64,000 nt of DNA, from positions 11,036,001-11,100,000 of the forward strand of contig OZ176050.1 of NCBI GenBank assembly GCA_964247055.1, in the 5' to 3' direction. Source of the stretch: Paragordius varius (Eukaryota > Nematomorpha). The notes beneath the pieces were generated by a model. It saw only the letters and a list, made by a program, of their open reading frames with translations. It was not told where the DNA came from and did no database searches. Shown piece by piece: positions 1-12,837 of the stretch. The position numbers were made by a program, and so were the translations under genes. The stretch's first letter is position 1. The number at the start of each line of letters is the position of its first letter.

Positions 1-2
1 TG

Positions 3-92
3 AGAGTAACACAGGATCGCCTAAAATGGAGAACACTAATCTATGAGAAAGCCAGAGTCAGTATACTAGCTTATAACAACACACATCCATAA
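3..92 (+). pseudogene. 3' end of a LINE ORF (trace)
   Basis: The third frame reads 29 codons ending in TAA. It contains the pattern QDRLKWRTLIYEKAR, which resembles the C-terminal tail of RTE/BovB-type LINE polyproteins (the DRxxWR tail; the intact LINE nearby ends with KDRKKWKEI). Only this tail lies in the window; the rest would be upstream. The match is short, so it could be chance, and the family cannot be decided. Confidence 0.4.
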
Positions 93-802
93 CATACATT
101 TTGCCGGTTGAATTAGCGATTTTAAAAAAATATTGAAAAAATGGCGGCCAAAAAGTTTGAGATGAGGATTATTTTATTTTAAATTTTTATAAAAAAATTA
201 ACAATTTTTTTTTTCATGAGATGCTTAACCAGCGAATTTATTATTTGGCGACGACCTAGTTTTTGGAATATTTAGAGATAATCGAAATTGGGCAAAAAGT
301 GAAAACTAAGTATATTTAGGTTTATTTTTTCATGCATGAAACCATGTGATTGAAAGCGGCAAGATATTCAAGATAGTATTATTTTATTATATACTATAAA
401 TATATTTAAAAATATGTTTCCTTTTAGTAATTATTAATCTTTTTCTTTGTTTAGTAGAGTTTTTATTTTATTTGTATGCTAAGTATGTAATTTAAAGAGT
501 AACATAATTCTTAAGTCATCAAAAATCATTGTTATACAGATCTCTTTTTTTTTCTCTACTCCTTGGTGCCTAACTATTTTATTTTTACTAGCCTAGCCAT
601 AATTTCTTTATATTTTTCTTTTATGATTGCCAGACAGAGTAAAATATCAATATTTATAATTTATCCAAATTAACAACATTTATAAAGATTACTCTTTAAT
701 TTTAATTATTCTAGATATTTATTTTTTGTAAAGAGGGTAAGTGAGAGGGAAAGCAATGGCAAACCACCCTCGTTTATTACTGCCAAAAAATAGTTTTACT
801 AT

Positions 803-2187
803 ATGAACTTAACAAGACTTTTCAAAGTTGGATGCTGGAACGTACGTTCCTTAACATCAACCAAACAGGTGATAATTGAAAAGGAAATGGAAAGATTGAA
901 CATAGATATACTGGGTCTAACGGAAACCAAGCAAAAAGGTAGCGCGAAAGTACAAAACGAAAATTATACATTGTTAAGATCGGGGAGAGATGACCAGAAA
1001 TCTGAAGGCGTTGCAGTATTAATAAAAAACAAATTAAATAAAAGTCTCATTAGTTATACACCATATACACCCACAATCATGAGTATTAGGCTGAATGCCA
1101 AGCCACTTAAATTTACATACATAGTAGTCTATGCTCCTACGTCAAACGCTCCCAAAGAAGACATAGAGGACTTTTATGCAACGTTGCAAATAGTTTTGGA
1201 TGAACGAAGAAAGGAGATATGATTATCATAGGAGGGGATTGGAACACCAAAGTTGGTAGAGGTAGAGTAGATCAAATAGTTGGGCCATATGGATTGGGAG
1301 AACGAAACGAGGCCGGGGAAGCACTGATCAATTTTTGTCAAGAAAATGAGATGATGATAACCAACACATGGTTTCCACAACACAATATGAGGTTATACAC
1401 ATGGACCTCTCCATGTGGTAAATATAAGAATCAAATTGATTACATAATATGTCCTCAAAAATGGAAAAGCTCTATAATCGATACCAAAACAAGCAAAAGC
1501 AGCGATTGCTCTAGCGATCATGAGCTTCTAATAACCAAAATCAAACTTAAAATAATTAAAAATAAGGTTAAACAGATATACAGATATGACACTCGGAACA
1601 TTCCAAATAGTTTTAGAACAGAAACCAAAGATAGATTAGGAAGATTGGACAATGGATGTAGCTCAGAACAATTATGGGGAACGATAAAAAATGTTGTTAA
1701 TGAAGTGGCAAAAGAAAAAGTGCAGAGAGTAAAGAGGAAAGATATCAAATGGATATCAGAAAAGAGTATAGAGATAGCAGAAAAGAGGAGAAAAGCTAAA
1801 TCAAGAAGTGATAATAAAATGGTAAAATTATATAACAAAGAATTTCAACGACAAACAAGGAAGGATTATGAAGATTTTCTTAATAAACAATGTCTGGAAG
1901 TGGAATTAAATAACAAAAAAGGATTAATGCAACCAATGTTCCAGAAACTGAAGCAAATGACTCATAAACCTTTTATATCATCACAAAAGATTAAAAAAGA
2001 GAATGGCACCATATTGTGCAAACAAACAGAAGTACGAGAAAGATGGAAGGAATACACCCAAAAACTCTATCAGGCTCCTCAAGCAAAGGTGTTGCAATTA
2101 AAAGAAGAAGAACGTGATCCAGATATATTAAGAGAGGAGGTTGAATTAGCCTTAAAACAAATTCCTAACAACAAGCGATGGGATTAG
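803..2187 (+). pseudogene. LINE endonuclease domain and linker, one frameshift
   Basis: This half of the polyprotein carries the APE endonuclease: CWNVRSL, then LGLTETKQ, GVAVLIK, VVYAPTS, GGDWNTKVG, YTWTSPCG..QIDYII and the catalytic SSDHELL motif. The frame changes once at about 1215-1219: the first part stops just before the GGDWN block, which continues in another frame. A basic linker follows to about 2170. Here an A appears to be missing from a short A-run (NNK-A-MGLDN is expected from relatives), which moves translation into the RT frame. Endonuclease residues look intact, so inactivation is recent. The start ATG at 803 is 484 bp inside the element. Confidence 0.85.
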
Positions 2188-3605
2188 ACAATATCCCAAT
2201 AGAGTTCATAAAAGCTATTCCCGTTGAAAAGTTACACCAGTTATGTCAAAAGGTGTGGGAAACATGTGAGTGGCCAAACGATTGGGCATCATCTGTATAT
2301 CTCCCAATATATAAAAAAGGAGATGTACTCCAATGCGAGAATTATCGAAACATATCTCTTATTAGCCACGCTAGTAAGGTCTTACTAAAAGTAATACAAA
2401 ACAGAATGCACAGTATCATACAGACAGAAATACCAGAAAATCAAGCCGGATTTATGAAGGGAAAAAGCACAAGAGACCATATCTCAAACATGAGAAGGAT
2501 AATGGAAACATCAAAAGAGTTCCAGAAAGAATTATACATGTGTTTTATTGATTACAGACAAGCATTCGATTCAATTAACTATGACTCCTTGTGGGAAACA
2601 TTAAAGTTAGTAGGGGTATCGTCTCACTTAATAAGATTGATTAGCTCTCTGTATGTAAAACAAAGAGCGATTATTAGAACACCAGCGGGGGACACAGACG
2701 AAATACCAATCTTGAAAGGAGTCAGACAAGGGTGTTGCTTATCCCCTTATCTGTTCAATATGTGCACAGAAATGATAATGAGGAAGTTGGATGGCAAAAA
2801 TATTGGAGTAAGAATAGGAGGGAGAACAATCAATAATTTAAGGTTTGCAGACGATACCACTCTTATAGCTGAAAGTGCAAATGATTTGAAGGAATTGATT
2901 GAAGAGATTCGAAAGGAAAGTTTGAGGTATGGTCTTAGGCTTAATCCTAACAAAACCAAAATATTATGTACAGGAAAAAAGCCTACAATTATAATAGAAG
3001 GAGTAGAAATAGAAATAGTTAAACAGTTAACGTTTTTGGGCGCAATAATTTCAGAGGATGGGTCTTCTACTCCTGACATCAGAAAGAGAATAGGATTGGG
3101 TAGAGAAGCGATGACCAAATTAATAAAGATTTGGAAAAACAAAAGCGTAGGAGTTGAAACCAAAAAAAGATTACTCTACTGTTTCGTTCTCCCGGTCACC
3201 ACATATGGATGTGAGAGTTGGACTCTCAGAAAAAAGGACAAAGAAAGGCTCATGGCTTTTGAAAGGAGTTGCTGGCGTAGGATGCTAGGATACACCTGGA
3301 AGGATAAAATTAAGAATGAAAATCTAAATACAGAAATAAAACCTAAAACAAACATCATGGAGATAATTCTAAAAAGAAGGTTAACATATTTTGGTCATGT
3401 CATGCGATCGAATTCTCTGGAGAAAGATACAATGTTTGGGAAGGTAGAAGGGCAAAGGAAACGAGTCCGACCACCGATGAAGTGGTTGGATATGATAAAA
3501 GAAGAGACCAAAATGACACTGAAAGAGCTCAATATAGCGGTTAAAGATAGAAAAAAATGGAAAGAAATAGATAAAACTATATCCAAAAAGTCGTTTACGA
3601 CTTAG
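2178..3605 (+). pseudogene. LINE reverse transcriptase half of the polyprotein
   Basis: About 475 codons remain open. RT motifs are in order: the MGLDNIP block, AGFMKGKSTRDHI, FIDYRQAFDSI (first catalytic Asp), KGVRQGCCLSPYLFN, and LRFADDTTLIA with the catalytic Asp pair. A cysteine/tryptophan-rich thumb and tail follow (YGCESWTLRKK, YFGHVMR), typical of BovB/RTE. It ends at a TAG just before the AACC repeat. All catalytic aspartates are present. The natural start is not here: this frame continues from 803-2170 through the slip near 2172. Confidence 0.88.
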
Positions 3606-4685
3606 GAAAAACCAACCAACCAAGTATATTTAATATAATTAAAAAAATGATAAAACTTTAGGTATTATGGTTTTTTATCATTTTAGGGTATATTCTCTAT
3701 ATATAAATAGCCTAAAATCATATAGTTAGAATTTTTATTAAAATCAGATCAAAAAATCGCGTTCTTCTTTTAACATACTAAAAAAGACAATTTTTTTTAA
3801 ACTATATTAAAGCATTTTTTATTTCCTAGCTAAACTCACTCTTAAAAATCTTAAAATTTATATTTTATATAGTAAAAAACTTATATATCAGAATCAAACT
3901 AAAAAAATATTGTATTGAATTTTTTTCATTTTTTGTCATCTGGTTTATGGGGTATATATCTGCTGTTTTATTATGAAATCTTACACAAACGGGGATAATT
4001 AAGTATACATTAATTAAGACAAAATGAGATTTACAAGTAGTGGAAAACCAAACAAAAATCCGTATATATTCCAGTATAAATATAATTTGTGTTAAACAAA
4101 CGTGTTACATGAGTGTGTGCGGATTGTTGGTTATTCTACTACTTGTAAATCTTATTTTGTACTAATTTATTTACTTTATAATTCCCGCTCATGTAAGATT
4201 TAATAAAACAGTAAGTTTTTAAAGACTCATAAGCCAGATTGACAAAAAATGAAAAATAATAAACAATATTTTTTGGTTTTATTTTGATATATAAGTTTTT
4301 TTACTGAATCAAATATGAATGTTAAGATTTTAATATTGGTTTAGCTAGTAAATAATCAAGAAAATATAATATTGTTCCATAAAAATTTTTTTGTCTTTTA
4401 AGTATGATAAAAGAAAAACGTGATTTTTTTAACTGAGCTTGTATCCAAACCCTAAGTATATAATTTTAGATATTGTAAATATCTGCTAAAATGGTAATAA
4501 ATCTTAATAAATCAAGTTTTATTAATTTTTAAATTATCCCCAATTGTGCATAATTCTTTTTGCCCAAATCCGATTTTCTCTCAATTCAAAAACTAGGTCG
4601 CAAACAAATATAATTTTTTCGACAAATAAATTGCTCGTCATAAGCCATCTCATAAAAAAATTTGTTAAAATCTTTTTGAACACAG

Positions 4686-7600
4686 TATATTTATATAAAA
4701 TACTTGAAATAGTCTAAATTCATAGGCAGCACATCACCGGTCGTAACATTTATTTGACATTGATTCTATGTAAAATATAAATATTAAGATCACACTTGGC
4801 TAGTCTATTATAGCCTTAGTACACTATTTATTTATTATTTAGTATTTTACAATTGAATAAGTTTAGACTGGTAGTTTTTATTAAATATTGTAAGATAGCT
4901 TTTAGAACAAAAAGGTTATTATTGACTAATAATTGTAAAAAGTAAATATAACTACAAAATATTGTTTTTTGTTTTATAAGTTATCAGGCAATAATTTATA
5001 AAAAAAACTCGCAATGTTACTTATACTTTAAATCAAAATTTCAACATGCACACAAGATTCTCCTCTGACAGCCAATTTTTTTTCACCTTGTTTTAATGTA
5101 TAAATCTAAAAGAAGCTTAACACATTAACTTTGAAATTTTCTTTATTACATTTTAGGGTGTTTTTCAGGGCTTAGATTTGTAATAAAAATTAAATATTAA
5201 AATGTTTGACTAAAATAATATTTAACATTAAATTTATGCATTAAACTATAAAATTTTAGTTTACAATTCGTAATTTTGACATTGTGAAATATCCAAAACG
5301 AACAACTTATTTAAAAAATAAATGAGCATGATCAGATAAATTCCAAATGAATTTTAATCATATAAGATTTAAAATCGGTATTTTTACTGCTTTAAAAAAA
5401 ACTTGGCGGCAAAAAGTTTGAAATGATATTGATTTACAATAAAATATAATTTAAATTAGTGCGTCTAAAAAACTATAGAATTCATTATTGACCTATTATC
5501 ATATATTTTTTTCAGATGTTAATTTTATCACTATGGTAGAAAATCTCAAAAGGGTGAAATGATAACTATCCTTTTTTAAATTCTATATTAATTTTTATGA
5601 TAATATCATATAAAACGTATGCGATATTGCTATTAATACTACGCTCAAAATTTAAATTTTATTTAGGGTTTTTTGAAATCCTATTAGGCCAATATTCAAA
5701 TTTGAATAAAACGTATATTGACCATATATAACCTTTTGGATTCAATGGCCCACCGAGGTATTTTTTGATTACAAAACCCTATTAATAATTTTTTAAAAGC
5801 TAAATCAAACATTTTATTTGGAATTAGGTAAACACTAAACCAAGAGAATCAAATAATTTTTGGTTTATTTTAGTTAACTATAGATTTATAGAGAGGATAA
5901 ACATACGAAAACCATTTTTACCCAAATTTAATGGTAGGGAGGAAACAATTTGGAATATTTTTTAAATTAATTCGATTTTTTACCTGTACAGCCTTTATAA
6001 CAAACAGTTTGATCATTGCTGTATGTATACTACTCGGATAAATATTCTTTATATACTAAAGTTGATATATATTAATATTATAGAAAAATTTAATGTAATA
6101 TATTTAATTATATATATAAAATATAGTGCCAAATTTAGGGTCAATAATGTAGTTTTTTATTTTGTTTTTTCACGATAAGGATCCGAAAAAAATCGGGGAC
6201 TACGTGGCCTTTAAGAAAAATATACCCAAAAAACAGATCAGCAGACAGCTTTTTATGAATCAAAATGGAAACTTTACTTGAAAGAATAGAAAAATACATA
6301 AATTTATAAAGTTGTGTTTAAATAGCTAAAAAACTAAAGCGTCTAAAAATCAAAATTTATTTTTTAAGCAGAATTTCATGTGAGATATTAAGACAAGCGT
6401 CGTATTGATGAAGGCTCATAAGCCCGAAACTAGTATACGTTTATTCTTCATAAAAGATATTCACATATCATTTAATTCATAATTAATTAAATTTTTAATC
6501 GCCATGTATAGATATTAATATTATATAACGTGCATATATTAAAACTATTTTACAATATTTTATATGGAAGTAATAAATTGTGGAAGTAACCTAAGTATAA
6601 GTTTTGTCCAAAAACGGTTAGTTGGTCACTAACTACTAATGTTTTCTACTAATAACATATTCTTTTTAATTAATATAATATATAAAGCTTATTTTCGTTT
6701 AATGAAATATTTTGATATTTTGTAATCACTCAAAATATATATATTTTTATGCTCATCTGATGAACAGAACGGGTTAATGACTGTTTGTAATAAAATAGGT
6801 ATGGAGAGAGTGTCTCAAAATTAGTATTTTATTAAATATATCACTTTTTAATACTTTATAACCATTTTATGAATTTTATGAAATACTTTTGATTATCAAA
6901 GAATATAATTTTTGCATTTTAGGCGTTGAAACACAAGCTTATAAATTATGTAGTTTAATATTATCTGATGATTTGCAAAGTTTTAAGCATTGTGATATTT
7001 AAATAATAATTTTCTAATATTTTTTTTGATAAAACTGTTAAAAAATTTTTTCATGCGATTTAAGCCAAAATTCGGATTCAAAAAGCCAATAAGTTTCTCT
7101 ATTCAAAAAAACGAAAAAAAGCTACAATATTTTCCTAAATTTGGATAATATATAATATATATATAGTACTGTGTCCAAAATCGGAGCGTGATAAATATTC
7201 AAATAAAAAATATACATTATGGCAGAAAATGCTGGATTCTCAAGGTGGTTTCAGTTTTGGCGCTTAGCATTTTATATATTAATTGTTTAACATCAAAAAC
7301 AGTATGCTAAATAAATCATTTGGTACATGGTAAATACTTAAAAATATTTTCCTTTATAAATATTGAAAGCTAAATGTTTATATTATTAGTTTTGAACCGA
7401 TATACTTATTTTAGACCCGTTTAGATATCCTAGCCTACCAAAAATCCCGTAGCTAGCCAAAATATGTTGTTTTATCACATAAAACTAAAAAATTGGTTGA
7501 AGACTATTTTAAAGCATCCATAGCAATATGAAAAAACGGATATAAAATATTAGACACTTCCTCTAGATATTCCGATAAAAAGTTTTATATTGCCACAAAA

Positions 7601-8226
7601 TTTTGATGAAATCTTGTTCTCATTAAAGTTTATTTAATTTTTAAAAGCGTAATATACATATGATATAGATTTGTTTTTAAAATGGGTGTAAAATCAAAAT
7701 TTATAAGAAATAAAATTTTTAGTGGCATCGAATTATGTAGAAAAAGCGTTTTGATAATTTTTATAACGCTTTTAATATAGACCTATTACGGTTACACCAA
7801 AGTTTATTAAAAATCAAAGTCAGCTCTGTTCAATAAAAAATTAAATAAATTGGTTTATATTAAAACATTTATCACTGCGGGTGATATGCGTTTATATATA
7901 GGACATTCATCTAAGCGGCTTTTAAAAGGGCTTTTGAGCTCCTATAGTTATATAAGCACATTTAGCTTTTTAATTTTATATTTTGATATATTTATATATT
8001 AACAATTTTGGATTAAAGCATTTGCCCAACAAAAAAATTATTTGGAATAATGTGCACTAAATTAATTTTTTGATTGATATCATAAAAGTTGATATACTTT
8101 GATAAGTTACTCCTAAGCCCCAAAACTTAAACTACCATCAGTGTCCTGAAAATATTTCTGCCAAAATATTTAATTAGGATATTTTATAGTGTTTATGCAT
8201 ACAAATATGGTTTTGATGATCTAATT
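4686..8226. other. AT-rich DNA, no gene seen
   Basis: No exon-like open frame or splice-bounded block was found. Two minor repeats occur: an inverted-repeat fragment at about 4870-5015 related to the element at 37795-38030, and a block at about 5398-5430 containing TGGCGGCAAAAAGTTTGA that echoes 141-165. A terminal-repeat-like string, ACTGTGTCCAAAATC, sits at about 7167. Confidence 0.5.
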
Positions 8227-8643
8227 CAGGAATGTCCAACACAAATGGCTTTGCGGGTCGTATTTTCAGTTCGAATTATTCGGCGCGCCGCATTAAATAA
8301 AATTTAGATGAACATTTTTAATTATATTATTTTATTTGATTCATGGGGCTGTAAAAAGAATTTACCTTCACGATATATCTACTATTTTTTTTATTTTTGT
8401 TTATTTCATTGGAAAAATTTGGAAAGATATATGCAGATTTGCCTACAGTATTAAAAATTAAGTATATAATTAAAAATATGATCCGACTTACCTTTACGGT
8501 TATCCAAAAATGATTGATAAGTTATTTATAAAATTTTAATACTAATAAAACATTGTTTAAATATTATGGTTGTATTTATTTGATTTTATTTTCAAATTTT
8601 TTGCGTGCTGTAAAAATTCGGAGGACCGCGTTGGACATTTCTG
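8227..8643. mobile_element. hAT-like MITE with 8-bp target duplication
   Basis: The ends are CAGGAATGTCCAAC and, inverted, CAGAAATGTCCAAC, followed inside by GC-rich CGCGGGTC/GCGCGCC-like blocks. The flanks are ATCTAATT and TTCTAATT, an 8-bp duplication with one mismatch. The CAG.G.TGTCCAA terminus and 8-bp duplication are characteristic of hAT (Charlie-type) elements. The interior is AT-rich and non-coding, so it is non-autonomous. Confidence 0.72.
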
Positions 8644-9329
8644 TTCTAATTAAAAATTATGGCTCTCTGAGGGCCGATTGTTAAATAATTTTCATTACAT
8701 TTTATCTACGTAAAGAAAGATCATCTTGACCGCAAAAAAATAATTTTCTTATAGATTATTTCAAAAAAAGCTCATCTATGTATCGGATGAAAGAGAGCGA
8801 GAGACAGTTTTAAATATTGGTAATATAAAAATCTTAATAGCAATAAAAACGCATCTTTATAGCATTTGTTTTAATACTTTGATTGCATATTTGTAGGTGA
8901 GATAATCCATTTCGTTTTCAGCTATATTCTATATATGAATAGATTTTAATTTTGCATCTAATTTAGCATCATAAAAAAATAATTTAATCTATTAAAGTGT
9001 GTGAACTAAATTAATTAAAACATAATAATTTAAAATTTTACTCTCAAATCTAGGTCGTCTAAAATAAATATGAAAATTATTAATATATAATAATATTCAA
9101 AAACGGTGATCAGCTAAGAGGCGTAGAGGGGGATTAATGCACCGGACGACATAAGGGGCACCGGATTTCAAAAAAAATAAGTTTTATACTAAAAAATAGG
9201 TATTTTAATTTGAATAATATATAAAATAAGAACCCTTTTATGAGTACGGTGGTTGTTGAATATTTTTTAAAATGCTGGGGGTTGCAGGGAGGAGACATTT
9301 TTTAATAAATCTAACCTGTTTTGAGAAAT
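8644..9329. other. AT-rich DNA, no gene seen
   Basis: Nothing coding was recognised. A short GC-richer patch (about 9115-9165, containing AGGCGTAGAGGGGG) has no assignable origin. Confidence 0.4.
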
Positions 9330-9606
9330 TTAAATTTGAGACTTTCTTGGCACATCTGAAAATTAAAATTTTATGAACTAAAATTAGTTTTATTAATGAT
9401 TTTTTCGGTGAAGCATTTGGCTTTCGCCAAAAAATTATGTACGATAATATGCCTAAATTTTGAGATTTTTTGATACGAAGCAGACAAAAGTGGTAACAAC
9501 TTTCTTGAATCATTTACAAGCCTAAAACACGAAGCACCATAGTTATTTTAATGCGAAAAACATATATATATGCCATCAAAATACTTTTTTTGTGCACTGT
9601 CTTATG
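9330..9606. repeat. Foldback family A, right-arm fragment
   Basis: This matches the right arms of the copies ending at 16369, 18652, 20282 and 25450: a GAAGCA(T/G)TT.GC block, a 'CCTAAAACACGAAGCACCAT'-type block and a TTTGTGCACTGT terminus. It is non-coding. The left arm is not evident, so this is probably a truncated copy. Confidence 0.55.
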
Positions 9607-11389
9607 TAGCCTGCTAAATTTAATGTCGAATATGTGTGGCTTTCTAATTTTTAATTTTTGGAAAGTAAAATCACCAGAACGTTGCATATAAGTTAAAAAA
9701 AGATAGTCATCAGCATTTTTTAAACAATGGTCTATTTCTATATAAATTTTGATTAGGCATTAATATAAAAGCGTACAAATCGCTAATAGTAAAATATTCA
9801 AACTTTTATGCTTTTAGGTGTCGCTACATTTATAAAGTAAATCTTCAAAAATGCTAAAATCCAATTTTCTCAATTCATATAATTTGTTAGAAGTCTTTTC
9901 AAAATGTATTTGATTAAGTACCGAACGAACTAATTTTTGCAAGAAGGCTTATAATTTGTATAAAACATGTGATTTACCCGGTCTGTACCAAAAGAGAAAC
10001 AAAATAAAAACTACTCGAATTTTTTTAAATGTGAAAGTAAGCTATGTTTGTTATAACTATAATTATTTAATAATAAAGCATATATTTTTTATTTCCGTCT
10101 CAAGTCCCTAATACGAATCATTTTAATTCAAAATCAAGTAGCTAGTGCACCTGTTTTTAGTCAAAAACGATACTAGTTAAAATTATATTTTCCAATAAAC
10201 CAATTTTTTAATTGTTCAATTTTATTTAAATAAATTGATTTTTGCAGTGGGCTTTGGATCAAAAATGTTGAAGTTTAAACAATCTTTATATATCTTGCTA
10301 TTTATTAATTTGCCAAGATTTTGCCATATTAGATTTATAGTTAAAATTACATATAAAATCTTTAATCTGATTCCTTATCAGTTGAGTTCTTTTTTTATAT
10401 GCAATGTTCAGTGCCATATATTTTTATATTCTGAAAGCTGGTGGGTACCACTATCCAAAAAAATTAGATAAAGAGCGTTACTCTAAATTTAGCACTATGA
10501 AATTAATTTGTGGAGAACTCTAACGAAAAGTATTGAAAAGAATTATAATTTGCTTACTAGAGTAATCTAACCAATATGGTAAAGTAAGCATCCCGATTCC
10601 GGCCATATTAATGAATCTAAAAAATTAATTGAAAAATAATTAGATATTATAATAGAAATTTAAAAAATTTATTATTTTATAAATATACCACCTTAGAATT
10701 ATTTAGTTAACTCCGTGTAGTTTATAAAATTTTTGTCATATTCAAATCAATAAATTAATGTCAGATAACAAGGATACAATAGTTGTTTTGGCGAAAATAT
10801 AGTAACTAACTTTGTAACAGGTTAATAGAAAACCAAATTTTAAAAACGAATAATTATTTTTGAAACTAATATGTCATTTTAAAAAGCTTAATAAACAATT
10901 TCACAGTAAAATAAAATGTTTTTGGAGTCACTCTTGGAGCCTTTTAATTTAAATAAACGTTTTATTTAACCACAATATGAAGTTTTTTTTATGAAAAAAA
11001 ATATTTAGCGGATAAATGCTTTTACTACTGTTAACTGCATTAAAAAATTTAATTTCATATTTATCTAAGTATTTGGTAACAATCATTCATAAATTAAAAA
11101 AAATGCGCGTTAGTACCTTATAAAAAATTTTTATATTCATAATATTTCGTTTTATTTAAAGTATATTATATATTCCGTATAATTTTTACTCCCCATTCAT
11201 CATTTGTAACTATGCGTAATTTTTGCATCTACATTAATATGTTTATTTATTTTTTGGTTTAATTATTTGGTTGGATTTTAGATATAATTTTTGAATACTC
11301 TGTATACTATTTTTTTCGATTGAATATTATTTTTTGACTGTATTTTGGGTTTTATCATTTTTTTTCATTTATTATGGGTTTTATGTGTG
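9607..11389. other. AT-rich DNA, no gene seen
   Basis: No exon, RNA gene or recognised repeat was found. A 78-codon open frame at 10235-10471 has neither splice borders nor familiar composition and is best treated as noise. Confidence 0.4.
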
Positions 11390-12837
11390 CAGGCCAGACG
11401 TGGCCAGTCGATGCACGGAGGTAGGGGCCAATAGGGAAAAAGGATGTTGCAGAGTGTGTTTTGCCAGTATAAATGTTGGTTCTTTAAGAAGTAAGCGGTA
11501 TGAATTAGTTGAAACTATAAGGGCAAAAAAAGTATATTTCTGGCGCATTCAGAAGATCAAACCATGGAAACTTACAAAGACGTTAGAGGGGACTATAAGT
11601 TCAAAAAATGGTTACAGTGGGGTCGCGATATTAGTGTGTCCAAGATTTTCCAATCGAGTAATTGAGGTCAAACGTGCTGACAGAATTATAAATATTGACA
11701 TATTGTTAGATAAGAGGGTTTTAACAATCCTAAGCCTTTATGCTCCTCAGATAGGGTTGAGTTGACTAAACTGGAAAAAGATAAATTTTATTGTTGGAGG
11801 GAGAAATGACTTTATTACCTAAAGACAGAGAAATTATATTCTGTGTTGATTTCAATGGGCATGTGGAAAAAATCGAAAAGGTTTTGAGCCTTGGCATGGC
11901 GGTAAAGGTTACGGCGGTAAAAAATAAATATAAGCTAGTTTATTTAAATTTGCTCAATCTTATAAATTAGTTATAACAAATACCTTTTTTTTACTAAAAG
12001 GGAGTCATTTAATTACCTACGAAAGTGGAAATAAGATTAAAGTATGTTGTGGACAGCAAAGTCACACCTAACTTGCAGATTAGTACACAGCATAATTTAA
12101 TTATGTGTAAATATATGACAGATACACCAATAAATGTTAAAAAGCTAAGATTATAGCGCAGAAGGTAATTAAAAGGTCCTAAAGAAATAAAGATTTACGG
12201 TAGGTAACCTAGGTAAATACAACGATCCAGAAAGAGTTTGGTCTATGGTGGCTAAACAATTAGAGAGGTGGGAGTTAAGGTGTGTGAAATAAAAGGTAGT
12301 AGAATTTAGGTGTATAGAGAGGCATGGCTGAAAGATGAAAGAAAAATTTTGAAATCGCAAGAGAAAAGTAAAGCTAAAATATTGAGTTACCCGAACAGAA
12401 GGCAAGGAAAAATACAAAAGGATTAATAAGAAAAAGGCTTATCAGAATGATCAAAAAAGTGTAAACAGAATTACGATATTAAGAGTTAAGTAAACAACTA
12501 AAAGTTTTTAAAATTCCTCGACAAAGACAGAGAATAAAGCTGTTGCCCTTATGCAACCGTTATTTAAGATGAAAACGGTAAATTCGCGTTGGTGGAAATT
12601 GTGGAAGAATTGGAAAGAATATTTCCAAGACTATTTGGGCATCAGCGAAACAAGTTTACCCGAAACATCAGATTATGCATCCGCGAACAAGTCCAGGTTA
12701 ATTTAGAAAAGATGTCTATTTATAAAGCTGCAGGCCCAGACGATTGTAACATAAACTGTCGGAAAATAATTTTAGAGAAAGGTATTCTAATTTAACGGTT
12801 ATTTTATTTAATGTACTTACTAAGGAGTGTCCTGAAC

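Larger units (their letters stand above)
319..3621 (+). mobile_element. RTE/BovB-like LINE, nearly intact, inserted in a foldback element
   Basis: The element is flanked by a perfect 11-bp target duplication, AAGTATATTTA (308-318 and 3622-3632). It has a 5' leader of about 480 bp, one polyprotein reading frame of about 930 codons (803-3605), and ends in an AACC simple repeat (3611-3621), as RTE elements end in short tandem repeats. The polyprotein has an N-terminal APE-type endonuclease and a reverse transcriptase with a C-terminal tail resembling BovB. Two single-base slips break the frame (near 1215 and near 2172). The clean duplication and few lesions indicate a recent insertion. Confidence 0.9.
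165..4685. repeat. Foldback element family 1, copy a, split by a LINE
   Basis: The two arms (about 165-318 plus 3622-4150, and about 4150-4685) are inverted repeats of each other and match the 40058-41310 and 52597-53300 elements. Shared landmarks are a CATGAGAT..GC block near each end, a GGGCAAAAAGTGAAAA block, and a paired CTAAAATCATATAGTTAG block. The right end reads GAACACAG followed by TA, suggesting a Tc1/mariner-like TA target. The left terminus is blurred. No coding capacity is visible, so this is probably a non-autonomous DNA transposon. It is interrupted by the LINE at 319-3621, so it is older than that LINE. Without the LINE it is about 1.2 kb. Confidence 0.8.

Noticed and set aside
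7164-7190. Terminal repeat resembling that at about 35600
   Set aside because: A short similarity (CACTG.G.CCAAAATC) was seen but no partner end or target duplication could be placed, so no element is called.
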